A stretch of DNA of 64,000 nt from Rhodobacter ferrooxidans (GTDB lineage Bacteria; Pseudomonadota; Alphaproteobacteria; Rhodobacterales; Rhodobacteraceae). The stretch spans positions 1-64,000 of the forward strand of contig NZ_ACYY01000014.1 in NCBI RefSeq assembly GCF_000176015.1, read 5' to 3'. How positions within the stretch are numbered: the first letter of the stretch is position 1; each line of letters begins with the position of its first letter. The translations under genes were made by a program, and so were the position numbers. Below are positions 8,005-16,121 of this stretch, piece after piece. The notes beneath the pieces are model-generated. The model was not told where the DNA came from. It saw nothing but the letters and a program-made list of their open reading frames with translations, and did no database searches.

Positions 8005-8229
8005 TCAGTTCAGGAAGCTGCCGATCACCCGCATGAAGGCCTGCGGAATATCGGCAATCTCATAACCGCCGGGCTTGCGCGAGATCGCCAGCGCCAGCAG
8101 CACCCCCGAGATCAGCACCAGGATGGCGCCGATGCGCGGGGCGCGGCCTTCGGAATAGGCCGCCAGCAGCGACGGTATCGCCAGCGCCCCCAAAGTCAGC
8201 CCGATGACCAGATACAGATCGGTATTCAT
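8005..8229 (-). CDS. small conserved two-helix membrane protein
   Basis: 74 residues with two predicted transmembrane segments, about residues 5-24 ([20 protein letters not shown]) and 33-50 ([18 protein letters not shown]), followed by a short amphipathic tail '[19 protein letters not shown]'. It lies between pyk and rpmI on the same strand, 30 nt after pyk, so it is likely co-transcribed with pyk. No named family is recognised and no function can be given. Confidence 0.75.
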   Translation of the reverse strand: MNTDLYLVIGLTLGALAIPSLLAAYSEGRAPRIGAILVLISGVLLALAISRKPGGYEIADIPQAFMRVIGSFLN

Positions 8230-8259
8230 CCACCACTCCCACAGGCAACACTCGGGCGA

Positions 8260-9708
8260 TTATTCAGGGTCGGCGCTATAAATCAACCGTTCATCACAGG
8301 GTGCGACACGCAGGATGTTGGTTGTGCCCTGCACGTTGAACGGCACACCAGCCACAACCACGATCTGTTCGTGTTCCTGCGCGAAGCCGTCTTCAAGCGC
8401 CGCCCGCACCGCCGAGATCACCGCGCCCTTGAAACGCTCCTGCGGCTCGGTCATCACGCAATGGGTGCCCCAGGTCAGGCACAGCCGTCGCGCGGTGCCC
8501 ACCAGCGGCGTCAGCGCGATGATCGGCACCTTCGGCCGTTCGCGCGCCACCAGACCGACGGTCTTGCCGGTTTGCGTGAAACAGCAGATCGCCTTGATGT
8601 CGGTGGTTTCGGCAATCTCGCGTGCCGCCGCCACGATGGAGTCGGCCACGGTGGTGCGATTGGCCTTGCGCGAGCTTTCGATGATGTCGCGGTAGGTCGG
8701 ATCGCTTTCCACCGACAGGGCCACGTTGCTCATCGTGGTCACCGCCTCGATCGGATACTGCCCGGCGGCGCTTTCCGCCGACAGCATGATCGCATCGGCG
8801 CCTTCGTAGATCGCCGTTGCCACGTCCGACACTTCGGCCCGCGTCGGCATCGGGCTTTCGATCATCGATTCCAGCATCTGCGTCGCCACGATCACCGGCT
8901 TGGCCGCCGCACGGGCACCGCGAACCAGCCGCTTCTGGATCGGCGGCACCGAGTGCACCGGCAATTCCACCCCCAGATCGCCGCGCGCCACCATGATGCC
9001 ATCCGACACCGCCAGAATCGCGTCGTAAACCTTCACCGCCGCCGGTTTCTCGATCTTCGACAGGATGGCGGCGCGACCCTTGGCCAGAGCGCGGGCTTCC
9101 AGCACGTCTTCGGGGCGCTGCACGAAGGAAAGCGCCAGCCAGTCCACGCCCAGCTCGCAGGCAAATTCCAGGTCGATGCGGTCCTTTTCCGACAGCGCCG
9201 CCACCGGCAGCACCACGTCGGGCACGTTCACGCCCTTGCGGTTGGAGATGGTGCCACCGACGATCACCGTGCAATTGGCGAAATCCGGACCGCAGCTTTC
9301 GACATGCAGCCGGATCTTGCCGTCGTTGACCAGCAGCGAGGTGCCGGGTTCCAGGGCGGCAAAAATCTCGGGATGCGGCAGCTGCACGCGATGGGCGTCG
9401 CCGGGCGTGGCATCCAGGTCCATGCGGAACGGCTCGCCCTCGTTCAGTTCGGCCGCCCCGGCGGCAAAGGTGCCGACGCGCAGTTTCGGCCCTTGCAGGT
9501 CGGCCAGAATGGCGATCGGGCGACCGGTATCGACCTCGATCTGCCGGATGATGGCGTGGCGGGCGCGGGTGTCTTCATGCACACCATGGCTCATGTTCAG
9601 CCGGAACACGTCGGCCCCCGCTTCGAACAGCGCCCGGATGGTCTTGTAATCGCTGGAGGCCGGGCCGAGCGTGGCCACGATTTTCACGTTGCGGTGGCGT
9701 CTGTTCAT
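8260..9708 (-). CDS. pyk: pyruvate kinase
   Basis: 482 residues. It starts MNRRHRNVKIVATLGPASSD and shows the conserved 'FRLNMSHG', 'ADLQGPKLRVG', 'LLVNDGKIRL', the K+/Mg2+ site 'ILSKIEKPAAV', 'DGIMVARGDLGVELP' and 'VIVATQMLESMIESPMPTRAE'. It converts phosphoenolpyruvate and ADP to pyruvate and ATP in the cytoplasm. The regulatory C-domain 'CFTQTGKTVGLVARERPKVPIIA' is intact. It is divergent from the N-formylglutamate amidohydrolase; the roughly 190-nt gap must hold both promoters, but no clear -35/-10 pair stood out. Confidence 0.97.
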   Translation of the reverse strand: MNRRHRNVKIVATLGPASSDYKTIRALFEAGADVFRLNMSHGVHEDTRARHAIIRQIEVDTGRPIAILADLQGPKLRVGTFAAGAAELNEGEPFRMDLDATPGDAHRVQLPHPEIFAALEPGTSLLVNDGKIRLHVESCGPDFANCTVIVGGTISNRKGVNVPDVVLPVAALSEKDRIDLEFACELGVDWLALSFVQRPEDVLEARALAKGRAAILSKIEKPAAVKVYDAILAVSDGIMVARGDLGVELPVHSVPPIQKRLVRGARAAAKPVIVATQMLESMIESPMPTRAEVSDVATAIYEGADAIMLSAESAAGQYPIEAVTTMSNVALSVESDPTYRDIIESSRKANRTTVADSIVAAAREIAETTDIKAICCFTQTGKTVGLVARERPKVPIIALTPLVGTARRLCLTWGTHCVMTEPQERFKGAVISAVRAALEDGFAQEHEQIVVVAGVPFNVQGTTNILRVAPCDERLIYSADPE

Positions 9709-9901
9709 GCCTCGGCCCTTTTCTTGTCGCGTTTTTTCCCTGTGCCGCGCGAGTTATGGCGGAAATCGGAATCTGGGGCAACTGGCGGATTTGATAGCGG
9801 TAACAAATTGCTGAAATGCCGCAGGATTTCGGATAGCGATTCCCCTTCTGCCGCGCATGACCTAAAGCTTTGCCAACACCCCCCGTTTGCGGAGAATTGT
9901 C

Positions 9902-10633
9902 GTGCCCCCATACCGGATCATCGGACCGCAGCGCCCCGGTCGCTGGCTGGTGACCTGTGATCATGCCAGCAACCGGGTGCCGCCTGACGTCGGTGGCGGC
10001 GCACTGGGGATTGCCGATGCCGACATGGCCCGCCACATCGCCTGGGACGTGGGCGCGGCGGGGCTGGCCGAGGCTTTGGCGCAGCGGCTGGACAGCCCGG
10101 CGATCCTGTCGGATTTCAGCCGTCTGGTGATCGACCCCAACCGCGGCACCGACGACCCGACGCTGGTGATGCAGCTTTACGATGGCACCATCATTCCGGC
10201 CAATCGTGGCATCAGTGCCGCCGAGGTGCAGCGGCGGCTGGACAGCCTCTATCACCCCTATCACGCCGCCTATGCGCAACTGGCGGCGCGGCGGGATGAT
10301 ACGGTGATCCTGGCCATCCATTCCTTCACCCCCTGTCTGCAGGGGCGCAGCCCGCGGCCCTGGCAGGTGGGGGTGCTGTATTCGCATCTGGACGAACGCC
10401 TCAGCCGCCCGCTGATCGCCCGGCTTGCCGCCGAGGCCGACCTGTGCGTGGGCGACAACCAGCCCTATGCCGGGCATCTGCCGGGCGACGCCATCGACCG
10501 CCATGCCTTGCAACCCGGTCGGCTGAACACGCTGATCGAGGTGCGCAACGACCTGATCGCCACGCCGCAGGGGCGGGCCGCGTGGGCCGACCGGCTGGCA
10601 CCGATCCTGCAGCAGGTGCTGGCCGGGATATGA
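9902..10633 (+). CDS. N-formylglutamate amidohydrolase family protein
   Basis: 243 residues from GTG 9902, which has GGAGA 6 nt upstream; an upstream TTG lacks a ribosome site. Family motifs: 'WLVTCDHASNRVP' near the start, 'AWDVGAAGLAEALAQRL', 'DFSRLVIDPNRG', 'ILAIHSFTP' and 'VGDNQPYAG...DRHALQPGRLNTLIEVRNDL', with His, Asp and Glu residues for zinc binding. The named reaction is hydrolysis of N-formyl-L-glutamate to formate and glutamate (last step of one histidine pathway), but no hut genes lie nearby, so the true substrate is open. Confidence 0.85.
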   Translation: MPPYRIIGPQRPGRWLVTCDHASNRVPPDVGGGALGIADADMARHIAWDVGAAGLAEALAQRLDSPAILSDFSRLVIDPNRGTDDPTLVMQLYDGTIIPANRGISAAEVQRRLDSLYHPYHAAYAQLAARRDDTVILAIHSFTPCLQGRSPRPWQVGVLYSHLDERLSRPLIARLAAEADLCVGDNQPYAGHLPGDAIDRHALQPGRLNTLIEVRNDLIATPQGRAAWADRLAPILQQVLAGI

Positions 10634-10721
10634 CCCTGCCTGCGGTGCAATGCGGCGGCGTGCGGTGAATTGGCCCGAATGTGGCGCCATTGTGACAAGA
10701 TTATGCGTTTGTGCTTGCCAG

Positions 10722-10743
10722 ACGGCGGAAATCGCCGTTTCTT
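10722..10743 (+). terminator. weak hairpin after the amidohydrolase gene
   Basis: Stem ACGGCG / CGCCGT with a 5-nt loop, followed by TTTCTT. It is a plausible but weak intrinsic terminator between the amidohydrolase gene and the small ORF that leads the RTX gene. Confidence 0.4.
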
Positions 10744-10773
10744 AACCGGGTAAGCGTGATCAGGAGAGATCGC

Positions 10774-10881
10774 ATGTCGCTGATTCTGATGCTGTCTGTG
10801 GTGGTGTGCAGCGTTTCGCTGCTTGGGGTAACGCGTCTGCGCATGCGTCCTGTGCAAGCAGCGGCTTCCTCGCGCCGCTGA
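10774..10881 (+). CDS. 35-residue hydrophobic mini-protein coupled to the RTX gene
   Basis: The frame begins ATG at 10774 with a canonical AGGAGAG 6 nt upstream, the best ribosome site in this locus. It encodes MSLILMLSVVVCSVSLLGV, a membrane-like helix, then a basic tail rich in Arg (TRLRMRPVQAAASSRR). Its stop TGA overlaps the next start by one base (TGATG), so it probably drives translation of the RTX gene, which has no Shine-Dalgarno of its own. It could be a functional micropeptide or only a leader for coupling. No homologue is recognised. Confidence 0.55.
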   Translation: MSLILMLSVVVCSVSLLGVTRLRMRPVQAAASSRR

Positions 10882-11999
10882 TGGAGCTTTTTCTGCTGTT
10901 GCTGGCGCTGCCGGTGATGATGGGTCTGGGCCTTGGGCTGGATGCAGCGTCAAACGATGATGCAAGCGCCGATCCCGCCCCCGAACCAGCCGCTGATCCA
11001 ACCGAAATGCGTCTTGCCGTGGCAGGCTCTGCTTCGGCGACCGGTGGCGACGACCTGCTGAACGGCGGTTCCGGCGATGATGCGCTGGCGGGTGCGGGCG
11101 GCAATGACACAATCAACGGCTGGCGCGGCGATGATCTGCTGTCGGGTGATGCGGGCGACGACCGGCTATCGGGCGGCATTGGTGAAGATACGTTGGTCGG
11201 CAGCCTTGGCGACGATTATCTGATCGGCGGCTCCGGGCACGACAAGTTGTTTGGCGGCATCGGCGACGATACCGTGGCCGATCTTGGCGCCGGGCCAGGT
11301 GGCGGTGACGACCAGATATTCCTTGGCGCTGGTCGCGATTATCTGAGTGCCTTTGCCGTGGGGGCCGATGGCAATCTGTTCGTCCGGGCCGGCGCGGGGC
11401 GGGATGCGCTGTTCACCGGCATGGGCAACGACACGCTTCGGGGTGACAGCGGCGACGATCTGATCGGTGCAGGCGGTGGCGACGATCAGGTCTACGGCGG
11501 CTATGGCAATGATTTCCTGGAAGGCGGCGACGGCGACGACAGCCTGTGGGGCGGCATTGGCGACGACAGCCTGTGGGGCGGTGCCGGTGACGATCTGCTG
11601 ATCGGTGGTCCGGGGGCCGACATGCTGAACGGCGACGAAGGCCGCGACACGTTGGTGGGGGCGAGCTTCGATACGCTGGTCGCCGGGGCAGGCGATGACC
11701 TGCTGGAGGTGTCCGGAGGCGCCACCTTCTCGACCGGCAGCGGTGCCGACGCGGTGGTGGCCATGCGGGACGGCGGCGCATTCCCGACCGTCACCGATTA
11801 TGTCGCAGGTCAGGATACCTACGTCTTTCCGATCGACAACCCGCAGGCCGCCGACCCGGTCACGCTGGTCGAGGTGGCCAATGCCACCGGCGGCGTCGAT
11901 ACGCTGGTGCGGATTGCCGGGCTGGATTACCTGCGGATTGCGGGCATCGCGGCGGCGGGCGTGGATCCCGCCGACCTGCAGTTCGAATCCGCCGCCTAG
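10881..11999 (+). CDS. RTX-type calcium-binding repeat protein
   Basis: 372 residues from ATG 10881. The first 20 residues (MELFLLLLALPVMMGLGLGL) are a membrane segment, followed by a Pro/Glu/Asp linker (21-50). Residues about 55-135 and 170-260 hold tandem GGxGxDxLx nonapeptides (for example GGSGDDALA, GGAGDDLLI), which fold as a calcium-loaded beta-roll. The C-terminal 110 residues are a non-repeat domain resembling the ends of Rhodobacteraceae calcium-binding proteins. No type I secretion genes adjoin it and the N-terminal helix suggests membrane anchoring rather than classical RTX export. Its stop shares the tetranucleotide CTAG with the convergent dat gene. Confidence 0.85.
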   Translation: MELFLLLLALPVMMGLGLGLDAASNDDASADPAPEPAADPTEMRLAVAGSASATGGDDLLNGGSGDDALAGAGGNDTINGWRGDDLLSGDAGDDRLSGGIGEDTLVGSLGDDYLIGGSGHDKLFGGIGDDTVADLGAGPGGGDDQIFLGAGRDYLSAFAVGADGNLFVRAGAGRDALFTGMGNDTLRGDSGDDLIGAGGGDDQVYGGYGNDFLEGGDGDDSLWGGIGDDSLWGGAGDDLLIGGPGADMLNGDEGRDTLVGASFDTLVAGAGDDLLEVSGGATFSTGSGADAVVAMRDGGAFPTVTDYVAGQDTYVFPIDNPQAADPVTLVEVANATGGVDTLVRIAGLDYLRIAGIAAAGVDPADLQFESAA

Positions 12000-12859
12000 A
12001 CCGCGGCCTTGCGCATCTCGTCCAGATAGATCTCGCGCAAGCGGCTGGCGACCGGGCCGGGCTTGCCCGTGCCGATGGCCGTGCCGTCGATCTGCACCAC
12101 CGGCATCACGAAGGCCGAGGCCGAGGTGATGAAGGCCTCGTCCGCCGTTGCCGCTTCGGCTAGGGTGAAGGCGCGCTCCTCGACCTCCATCTGCGCCTCA
12201 CGCGCAAAACGCAGCACGGCGGCGCGGGTGATGCCATGCAGGATCTCGTTGCCCAGATTGCGGGTGATGATGCGGTTGCCCTTGACGATATAGGCGTTGT
12301 TCGAGGTGCCCTCGGTCACGAAGCCATCCTCGACGAACCAGGCATCATCGACGCCGGCTTTCTTGGCCATCATCTTGCCCATCGACGGATACAAGAGTTG
12401 CACCGTCTTGATGTCGCGCCGACCCCAGCGGATGTCGTCGATGCTGATGACCTTCAGGCCGATCTTGGCCTGCGGGTTGGCGGCAAGGCCGGGTTTGTCT
12501 TGCGTGAACAGCACCAGCGTCGAGGGGGTTTTCGCCGGGTCAGGAAAGGCGAAATCGCGGTCGCCGGGGTTGCCGCGGGTGACTTGCAGATAGACCATGC
12601 CCTCATTGATGCCGTTGCGGGCCACAAGCTCGCGGTGGATCGTCAGCAATTCGTCCATCGTTACCGGCGCGGCCATGTCCAGCTCGGCCAGGCTGCGGGT
12701 CAGGCGGGCGGCATGGCCGGCAAAGTCGATCAGCTTGCCATCCAGAACCGAAGTGACCTCATAGACCCCGTCGGCCATCAGGAAGCCGCGGTCGAAGATC
12801 GACACGCGGGCTTCGGTTTCCGGCAGGTAGTCGCCGTTCACATAGACGGTGCGGGCCAT
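11996..12859 (-). CDS. dat: D-amino acid aminotransferase
   Basis: 287 residues from ATG 12859 (MARTVYVNGDYLPETEARVSIFDRGF), the usual start of fold-type IV PLP transaminases; longer frames extend into the upstream gene. The PLP lysine lies in 'GRRDIKTVQLLYPSMGK', followed by 'FVEDGFVTEGTSNNAYIV', a phosphate-binding segment 'NEILHGITRAAVLRFA' and 'EAFITSASAFVMPVVQIDG'. It interconverts D-alanine and 2-oxoglutarate with pyruvate and D-glutamate. It starts 4 nt after the dipeptide epimerase gene, so both enzymes likely serve D-Glu or peptidoglycan-peptide turnover. A branched-chain transaminase cannot be excluded from sequence alone, but the DAAT-like signature is good. Confidence 0.87.
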   Translation of the reverse strand: MARTVYVNGDYLPETEARVSIFDRGFLMADGVYEVTSVLDGKLIDFAGHAARLTRSLAELDMAAPVTMDELLTIHRELVARNGINEGMVYLQVTRGNPGDRDFAFPDPAKTPSTLVLFTQDKPGLAANPQAKIGLKVISIDDIRWGRRDIKTVQLLYPSMGKMMAKKAGVDDAWFVEDGFVTEGTSNNAYIVKGNRIITRNLGNEILHGITRAAVLRFAREAQMEVEERAFTLAEAATADEAFITSASAFVMPVVQIDGTAIGTGKPGPVASRLREIYLDEMRKAAV

Positions 12860-12863
12860 GGCA

Positions 12864-13826
12864 TTATCCCCATAGGGCTGGTGTGGGTGGATGAACCCCG
12901 GCGTCGTCATACCGAAGCGGATTGTCGCGGTCTTCTGCCAGAAGCAGCGGCCCGTCAAGGTCCACATAGGCCGCAGATTGCGCCAGCAGCGTCGCAGGGG
13001 CCATGGCAAGCGACGATCCGACCATGCAGCCGATCATCACGCCGTAACCCTCGGCCTGCGCCTGCGCCTTCAGGGCCAGCGCCTCGGTCAGCCCGCCGGT
13101 CTTGTCGAGCTTGATGTTGACCATGTCGTATTTGCCGCGCAAGCCGGGCAGGGAGGCACGGTCGTGGCAGGATTCGTCGGCGCAGACGGGCACGGGTCGG
13201 GCGATCTCGGCCAGCAGATCATCGGCCCCGGCGGGCAGCGGCTGTTCCACCATCGCCACGCCAAGCCGCAGAAGGTGCGGGGCGAGGGCTGAGTAAACCT
13301 CGGCGCTCCAGCCCTCGTTGGCGTCGATGATGATGGTGCTGCGCGGCGCCCCGGCGCGCACCGCCTCCAGCCGCGGCATGTCGGCCTCGGTGCCCAGCTT
13401 GATCTTCAGGATCGGGCGATGGGCATGGCGGGCGGCGGCGGCGCGCATGGCTTCGGGCGTATCCAGCGACAGGGTGAAGGCGGTCAGCACCGGGCGCGGG
13501 CTGGGCAGGCCCGCCAGCAGCCAGACCCGCTGGCCCGCGGCTTTCGCGGCATGGTCCCACAACGCGCAATCCACCGCGTTGCGGGCGGCGCCGGGCGGCA
13601 GGGCGGTTTGCAGGTCGCCGCGGCTGATGCCGGGCGGCAGGCTGGCAATCTGCGCCGTGACCGAGGCGAGGCTTTCGCCATAGCGGGCGTAAGGCACACA
13701 TTCGGCCCAGCCGGTGATGCCACCGCGGCTGACACGCACGGTCAGCACATGGGCATGGGTCTTGGAGCCGCGCGAGATGGTGAACACCTCGGTCAGGCGG
13801 AAACTGTCGGGGGTAACGGTGATCAT
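12864..13826 (-). CDS. dipeptide epimerase (L-Ala-D/L-Glu epimerase / DgcA-like, enolase superfamily)
   Basis: 320 residues from ATG 13826 (MITVTPDSFRLTEVFTISRG). The MLE-subgroup motifs are present: KxK in 'RPILKIKLGTEAD', Asp in 'STIIIDANEGWS', Glu in 'VAMVEQPLPAG', Asp in 'VPVCADESCHD' and Lys in 'MVNIKLDKTGGL'. These enzymes epimerise L-Ala-D-Glu during murein recycling; close relatives named DgcA act in D-glutamate catabolism. Coupling to the D-amino acid transaminase fits either role. The family is secure; the exact substrate is not. Confidence 0.85.
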   Translation of the reverse strand: MITVTPDSFRLTEVFTISRGSKTHAHVLTVRVSRGGITGWAECVPYARYGESLASVTAQIASLPPGISRGDLQTALPPGAARNAVDCALWDHAAKAAGQRVWLLAGLPSPRPVLTAFTLSLDTPEAMRAAAARHAHRPILKIKLGTEADMPRLEAVRAGAPRSTIIIDANEGWSAEVYSALAPHLLRLGVAMVEQPLPAGADDLLAEIARPVPVCADESCHDRASLPGLRGKYDMVNIKLDKTGGLTEALALKAQAQAEGYGVMIGCMVGSSLAMAPATLLAQSAAYVDLDGPLLLAEDRDNPLRYDDAGVHPPTPALWG

Positions 13827-14035
13827 CGGGCGGCCTTGGTTGCGGCGCTCATCAAGCGTGACCGCTTTCTTCGCTGGTTTGGGCAGGATGGCGTTCAGCG
13901 CAGAAAGCCGCAAGGCTTGATAAGCGGCCCCATGATGCCAATGCTGCGGATGCAGAATACACTTGCGGCAGATTGCGCAATAATCTATCGCAACGGCAGC
14001 AATTCACGAAACATACTTGCCACGAGGCCCTGCCG
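13827..14035. promoter_or_regulatory. divergent promoter region, epimerase / mcl1
   Basis: 209 nt between divergent genes. It holds a perfect palindrome, ATTGCGCAAT, at 13972-13981, with extra TTGCG and CGCAA half-sites on either side (near 13963 and 13989). The TTGC/GCAA pattern recalls sites used by short-chain acyl-CoA regulators of the PccR/RamB type, but this is suggestive only. No convincing -35/-10 boxes stood out. Confidence 0.4.
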
Positions 14036-14994
14036 ATGAGCTTTCGCCTGCAACCCGCCCCCCCGCCCGTCCGAACCGCTGCCAGTTGTTCGGCCCCGGC
14101 TCGCGTCCGGCGCTGTTCGACAAGATGGCGGCATCGGCGGCGGATGTGATCAACCTTGATCTGGAAGATTCGGTGGCGCCGTCCGACAAGGATTCGGCCC
14201 GCTCCAACGTCATTGCGGCGATCAGTGCGGTGAACTGGGGCAACAAGACGCTGTCGGTGCGGATCAACGGCCTGGACAGCCCGTGGTGGTATCGCGACGT
14301 GGTCGACCTGCTGGAACTGGGCGGCGACCGGCTGGACCAGATCATGATCCCCAAGGTCGGCTGTGCGGCGGATGTCTATGCCGTCGATGCGCTGGTGACG
14401 GCGATCGAACGTGCCAAGGGCCGCAGCAAACCCATCAGCTTCGAGGTGATCATCGAATCGGCCGCCGGGATTTCCCATGTCGAGGAGATTGCCGCCTCCA
14501 GCCCGCGCCTGCAGGCGATGAGCCTGGGCGCTGCCGATTTCGCGGCCAGCATGGGCATGCAGACCACCGGCATCGGCGGCACGCAGGAAAACTATTACAT
14601 GATCCGCGAGGGCGCCAAATACTGGTCCGACCCCTGGCACTGGGCGCAGGCCAATATCGTGGCTGCCTGCCGCACCCATGGCATCCTGCCGGTCGATGGC
14701 CCGTTCGGCGATTTCAGCGATGACGAGGGCTTCCGGGCACAGGCGCGGCGGTCGGCGACGTTGGGTATGGTCGGCAAATGGGCGATCCATCCCAAGCAGG
14801 TGGCGCTGGCCAACGAGGTCTTTACCCCGTCGGAAGCTGCCGTGGCCGAAGCCCGCGAGATTCTGGCCGCCATGGCCGCTGCCAAGGAACGCGGCGAGGG
14901 GGCCACGGTCTACAAGGGCCGTCTGGTCGATATTGCCAGCATCAAGCAGGCCGAGGTCATCGTGAAACAGTCCGAGATGATCGCGGCCTATTAG
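14036..14994 (+). CDS. mcl1: L-malyl-CoA / beta-methylmalyl-CoA lyase, apparent N-terminal frameshift
   Basis: About 319 residues. The body matches Rhodobacter Mcl1 almost throughout: 'RPNRCQLFGPGSRPALFDKM', 'NLDLEDSVAPSDK', 'SVRINGLDSPWWYRD', 'GGTQENYYMIREG', 'DGPFGDFSDDEGF'. It cleaves malyl-CoA to acetyl-CoA and glyoxylate, and methylmalyl-CoA to propionyl-CoA and glyoxylate, in the ethylmalonyl-CoA pathway. The natural start MSFRLQPAPP is at ATG 14036 with CGAGG upstream, but that frame is lost at a run of seven C (14058-14064); eight C would restore the expected reading. The uninterrupted frame instead starts at a TTG at 14017 without ribosome site. Either a sequence error or a real frameshift. 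Confidence 0.9.
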
Positions 14995-15007
14995 ACTTTT
15001 GATTTTC

Positions 15008-15051
15008 GCGTGTCAGGCGGCAAAACCGGTGTCCACTTTTGCCTGACACGC
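15008..15051. repeat. inverted repeat GCGTGTCAGGC downstream of mcl1
   Basis: Arms 15008-15018 and 15041-15051 are perfect 11-bp reverse complements around a 22-nt centre that itself contains GGCAAAA / TTTTGCC. The central AAAACCGGTGTCCACTTTT unit resembles a widespread alphaproteobacterial intergenic repeat. It precedes the mcl1 terminator, so mcl1 mRNA may end in two stacked stems. Confidence 0.65.
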
Positions 15052-15107
15052 TTCACGACACCCGTGCGGCAAGGGTTGGGAGGCCCGGCGCCGCAACAGG
15101 GGAGGAT

Positions 15108-15147
15108 GCAGCGCCCCGAAGCAGGACTTCGGGGCGCTGCTGTTTTT
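15108..15147 (+). terminator. strong intrinsic terminator of mcl1
   Basis: A perfect 14-bp stem (GCAGCGCCCCGAAG at 15108-15121, partner at 15127-15140) with a 5-nt loop is followed by TGTTTTT. It is oriented for mcl1 and lies just before the convergent AraC-family gene's stop. Confidence 0.9.
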
Positions 15148-15152
15148 CCAAG

Positions 15153-15986
15153 TCATTTCAACGGCAGACACAGCTCGGTGATCAGGTCTTCGGGGGCTGT
15201 GTCCTGCGGCGTGTTGCGGTAGATCTCGAACACCGGGCGGTCGGCGGGTTCCTCGCCCGATTGCGGAAGCCACAGGCTGTAAAGCTGGTCATAGGCGGCG
15301 GACAGCCCGGCATAGGGGCCGGTATGGGTCAGCACGCCATGGCGACCGGGCGCCAGCAATACCTGTTCAAGCGGCGGTTCCAGCACCGTGTCGGCACCCA
15401 CCTCCAGCCCGGCATGGCTGCGCAAATCGGCGGCGGCGATGGCGGCAGGGTCGTCATAATACACCCCCAGCATGGCGCCGGTCTGCGGATAAAGCCCGCG
15501 CGCCCCGATCACCGCCCCCAGCTTGGCAAAGGCGCGGTTGATCTCGGGGTAGGGGCCGCGGTGCGGCATGGCGGCAAGGCGGCGGGCGGGCTCATTGCGA
15601 ATTTCGACGGGAAACATCAGGCGGACCTCCGGTCTGGCGATGAGGAAGGGGCGCAACTCGCCGCGCTGGCGAAAGGCGGCGGGGGTGACAAGAAAGGCTT
15701 CCTTGAAGGCACGGCGAAAGCTGGCAAGGTTGGGATAGCCCACATCGCGGGCAATCCGGTCGATGGCGGTATCGGTCTGCACCAGTGCTGTGGCAGCAAG
15801 GCCCAGCCGGATTCGGCGCACCGCCCCTGCCGCGGTTTCGCCGGTGATGGCGCGGAAAACCCGGTGCCAGTGGAAGCGACTCATTGCCGCAACATCGGCC
15901 AGCGCATCCAGCGAAAGATCACCCGCCGGGTGGTCGTGGATATAGTCCAGCACCCGCAAACACCGATTTTCACTGTGATTTGCCAT
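15153..15986 (-). CDS. AraC-family transcriptional regulator with GyrI-like effector domain
   Basis: 277 residues from ATG 15986 (MANHSENRCLRVLDYI). Residues 5-108 form the AraC double helix-turn-helix ('LSLDALADVAAMSRFHWHRVF' and 'IDRIARDVGYPNLASFRRAFKEAF'). Residues about 120-277 form a GyrI-like small-molecule-binding domain (VEIRNEPARRLAAMPHRGPY, 'GVYYDDPAAI', 'HTGPYAGLSAAYDQLY'), as in Rob/BmrR-type proteins. It probably senses a small hydrophobic or cationic ligand. Upstream in-frame Met codons could extend it by 8-30 residues. Targets are unknown. Confidence 0.88.
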   Translation of the reverse strand: MANHSENRCLRVLDYIHDHPAGDLSLDALADVAAMSRFHWHRVFRAITGETAAGAVRRIRLGLAATALVQTDTAIDRIARDVGYPNLASFRRAFKEAFLVTPAAFRQRGELRPFLIARPEVRLMFPVEIRNEPARRLAAMPHRGPYPEINRAFAKLGAVIGARGLYPQTGAMLGVYYDDPAAIAAADLRSHAGLEVGADTVLEPPLEQVLLAPGRHGVLTHTGPYAGLSAAYDQLYSLWLPQSGEEPADRPVFEIYRNTPQDTAPEDLITELCLPLK

Positions 15987-16121
15987 CTTTGGCCCCGTTT
16001 TGCCGCGCATCCCAGCATTGGCACAGAGTCGCCGCACAAATCTTGCCGAGTTGCAAAGATTGTCCCTCCAGAGCATACAACCGCATGAATGATCCCGCAG
16101 CGGTTACCTGGAGCGCGCGCC

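Noticed and set aside
9779-9850. Imperfect direct repeat GGATTT..ATAGCG upstream of pyk
   Set aside because: The two units differ by insertions and are too short to separate from chance; no symmetric operator emerges.
7924-9960. Open frame of 678 codons antisense to pyk
   Set aside because: Compositionally biased (Arg, His, Gln), no domain, and wholly opposite a clear pyruvate kinase.
10881-11999. Secreted RTX toxin
   Set aside because: The protein has calcium-binding repeats but no toxin domain, no acyltransferase partner and no type I secretion genes nearby; an N-terminal membrane helix argues for a surface or periplasmic protein.
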